Source of the DNA: Ignavibacteria bacterium
Lineage (GTDB): Bacteria; Bacteroidota; Ignavibacteria; UBA10030; SZUA-254
DNA length: 64,000 nucleotides
Direction of reading: 5' to 3'
Assembly: GCA_016178595.1 (NCBI GenBank)
Contig: JACOSY010000013.1
Coordinates: 124,001-188,000 of the forward strand
Shown here in pieces: positions 62,731 to 64,000 of the stretch; position 1 is the first letter of the stretch, and each line of letters begins with the position of its first letter. The notes below the pieces were generated by a model that saw only the letters and a program-made list of their open reading frames with translations, made no database searches and was not told the DNA's origin. The translations under genes and the position numbers were made by a program.

Positions 62731-63512
62731 ATGAATGTTTTAAGAAGGTCTTCTGTAATAATACCAAAAAAAGCTTTATTTTTCAACACGTCGATTTCAA
62801 CCAACCGCTGTTTTAATAATTCGCTTTTTGGGCCAAAAGGTTGCTGTGTATAGACATCAATATCAAGAATCAGGGCAAATTCATTTCCTTGACCCTCAGG
62901 AGGTTGCACAGTTTTTATCAAATTCATTGCATATATACTGCCAGGTACGGCAAATATATCGTGGTGTAAGAAGCCAACACGCGTGAGATTCATTTCACGT
63001 AAATCATCAGGAAATCCCCTAAAGTAATCTTCAAGTTGTACACGTTTCTCTCCTATTATTGGAAAGCGATTAATAAACCTGACACCTAATCGTTGAATCT
63101 CAGATGGCTGTGCCAACTCAAAATGGATCTCCCATAATCGGAGTGCTTCGGCACTGAACAGTTGCCAGTTTTCATAGGGTTTGAGTCGACTGAAGGAAAA
63201 GAGATCAAGTTGAAATTTAGTAATGTGGCTTTTGTCTGCTGAAGTGAATTGCCATCCTTGCCAACCTAGATTTTGGCTATCAACTTTAGGTTCTTGACCA
63301 GGAGTCCATTGGAGTTGGCTGGAGAATCCTTGCACAGAGCGATGTTCAGGATATCCAGTTAATAGTTGCTTTAGCTTTGTGAGAATATCGGTTTCGTTCC
63401 ACGGTAGACTTGCTCGCCCTCGTATCTCAATCACCGCTTCGGTGATTGGCGCACGCGAAAGGTGTGGAAATTTTTCTGATGTATCAATGTATGATTGAGG
63501 TGCTTGGTCCAT
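62727..63512 (-). CDS. TIGR04255 family protein
   Basis: 261 aa. N-terminal FPHLSRAPITEAVIEIRGRA and the middle RLGVRFINRFPI are the hallmarks of the TIGR04255 family, sporadic in many bacteria and of unknown function. It is predicted soluble. It is the first gene of a coupled three-gene operon inserted between mqnA and mqnC. The low GC of this operon compared with its neighbours supports transfer. Confidence 0.75.
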   Translation of the reverse strand: MDQAPQSYIDTSEKFPHLSRAPITEAVIEIRGRASLPWNETDILTKLKQLLTGYPEHRSVQGFSSQLQWTPGQEPKVDSQNLGWQGWQFTSADKSHITKFQLDLFSFSRLKPYENWQLFSAEALRLWEIHFELAQPSEIQRLGVRFINRFPIIGEKRVQLEDYFRGFPDDLREMNLTRVGFLHHDIFAVPGSIYAMNLIKTVQPPEGQGNEFALILDIDVYTQQPFGPKSELLKQRLVEIDVLKNKAFFGIITEDLLKTFI

Positions 63513-63548
63513 AAATGTGTTGCCAATATACAGAATAGCTACACTATC

Positions 63549-64000
63549 TCAAAGACAGTGCACGTTGATCATATTAATCTCTTCCACCAACCTCCGAAAC
63601 TCCCGCATCGCCTCTCGTTCTCTTTCGCCAAGCCGGTAGCTGAAGCCTTCGAGATATTCTTCCACATCTTTTCGCTCAAGGCCTATGCGCTTGCCGTGAA
63701 GTTCGCCGATCTCGCCGAAGTGTTCTTCACTCATATCCAGCGAGCGTTCGATGAGCGACGAGAGTTCTTGTTTGGTTTTTTCCGGCAAGGGTTTTTTCAT
63801 TGCCCAGACGGCAAAGACGAACGGCAGCTTCTTCCAGTCGTACCACTCTTTGGCGAGATCGAAGACCAGCTCGAAGCCGGCAAGTCCGTGTTTGTTACGA
63901 TGCAGAGCTTCGTCACCGATGAGGAGCACCGCATCGAACTTCGAGCAATCGTTTACGCCGGCGTGCATCCGTTCGAGCGTTGCTTTTACGCCATATTTCT
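63549..64000 (-). CDS. mqnA: Chorismate dehydratase (5' end outside window)
   Basis: The C-terminal about 150 residues of MqnA, read leftward from beyond the window. Recognisable: KFDAVLLIGDEALHRNKHGL, DLAKEWYDWKKLPFVFAVWA and the helical C-terminus. MqnA removes water from chorismate to start the futalosine route. The start lies outside the window. The open frame continues to base 64000. Confidence 0.85.
   Translation of the reverse strand, partial: KYGVKATLERMHAGVNDCSKFDAVLLIGDEALHRNKHGLAGFELVFDLAKEWYDWKKLPFVFAVWAMKKPLPEKTKQELSSLIERSLDMSEEHFGEIGELHGKRIGLERKDVEEYLEGFSYRLGEREREAMREFRRLVEEINMINVHCL

Overview
The window is about 50% GC and comes from the replication-origin region of a bacterial chromosome. 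It suggests the Bacteroidota/Chlorobiota superphylum, most likely an Ignavibacteria- or Kapabacteria-like lineage. The main clues are a secreted beta-propeller protein with a type IX secretion (T9SS) C-terminal sorting domain (NYPNPFN start, 8255-10465), an M23/DUF4292/TPR lipoprotein cluster, futalosine-pathway menaquinone genes (mqnD, mqnC, partial mqnA) and a bacilliredoxin-like protein. The assignment is inference from gene content; no rRNA gene is present to settle it.

Layout. 1-11.4 kb: envelope lipoproteins, an exported M23 coiled-coil protein, adenosine deaminase, histidine ammonia-lyase, the T9SS-sorted protein behind a structured leader, and a chimeric gene remnant. 11.5-25.4 kb, minus strand: dnaA-dnaN-recF-DUF721(dciA)-gyrB, then an accessory block, then gyrA. 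25.4-33.9 kb, plus strand: rpmH-rnpA-yidD-yidC-mnmE-mnmG-rsmG-murQ-DUF2461. The two arms diverge from a 497-bp AT-rich gap (24889-25385) that holds two near-consensus DnaA boxes and is the best oriC candidate. Two parS-type palindromes flank mnmG, but parA/parB are not next to rsmG. 34-51.7 kb: housekeeping and stress genes (aminotransferase, typA, bacilliredoxin, trpF-like, prfC, copA, marR-yceI, msrA, TolC-type channel, metallo-beta-lactamase, rraB-like, ada). 51.9-59 kb: accessory genes with integron-like cassette features. 55.7-64 kb: scattered menaquinone genes, with a three-gene accessory operon between mqnC and mqnA.

Most unusual feature. Between gyrB and gyrA the last codons of gyrB (encoding roughly [12 protein letters not shown]) occur five times: once as the real gyrB end and four more times as displaced copies, each in the same orientation. 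The intervals between copies hold one accessory gene each (a PLP-dependent cysteine-synthase-like enzyme, a 152-aa unknown, an ORF6N protein) or only hairpin repeats. Three displaced copies differ from gyrB mainly at synonymous positions, as if each had once been the end of a working gyrB. This reads as repeated, cassette-like insertion at the gyrB 3' end. No recombinase is visible in the window.

Second tier. (1) An integron attC-type site follows an HNH nuclease gene (52452-52581), beside a 2-TM protein and a proline-rich micro-ORF. (2) A second attC-type site (57963-58033) separates a multi-TM gene from a TIR/NDT-like gene that carries a winged-helix tail. (3) A TIGR04255-type three-gene operon sits at 61841-63512. 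(4) A terminator/antiterminator-like leader precedes the T9SS-sorted gene. No tRNA, rRNA, CRISPR array, transposase or integrase gene was recognised.
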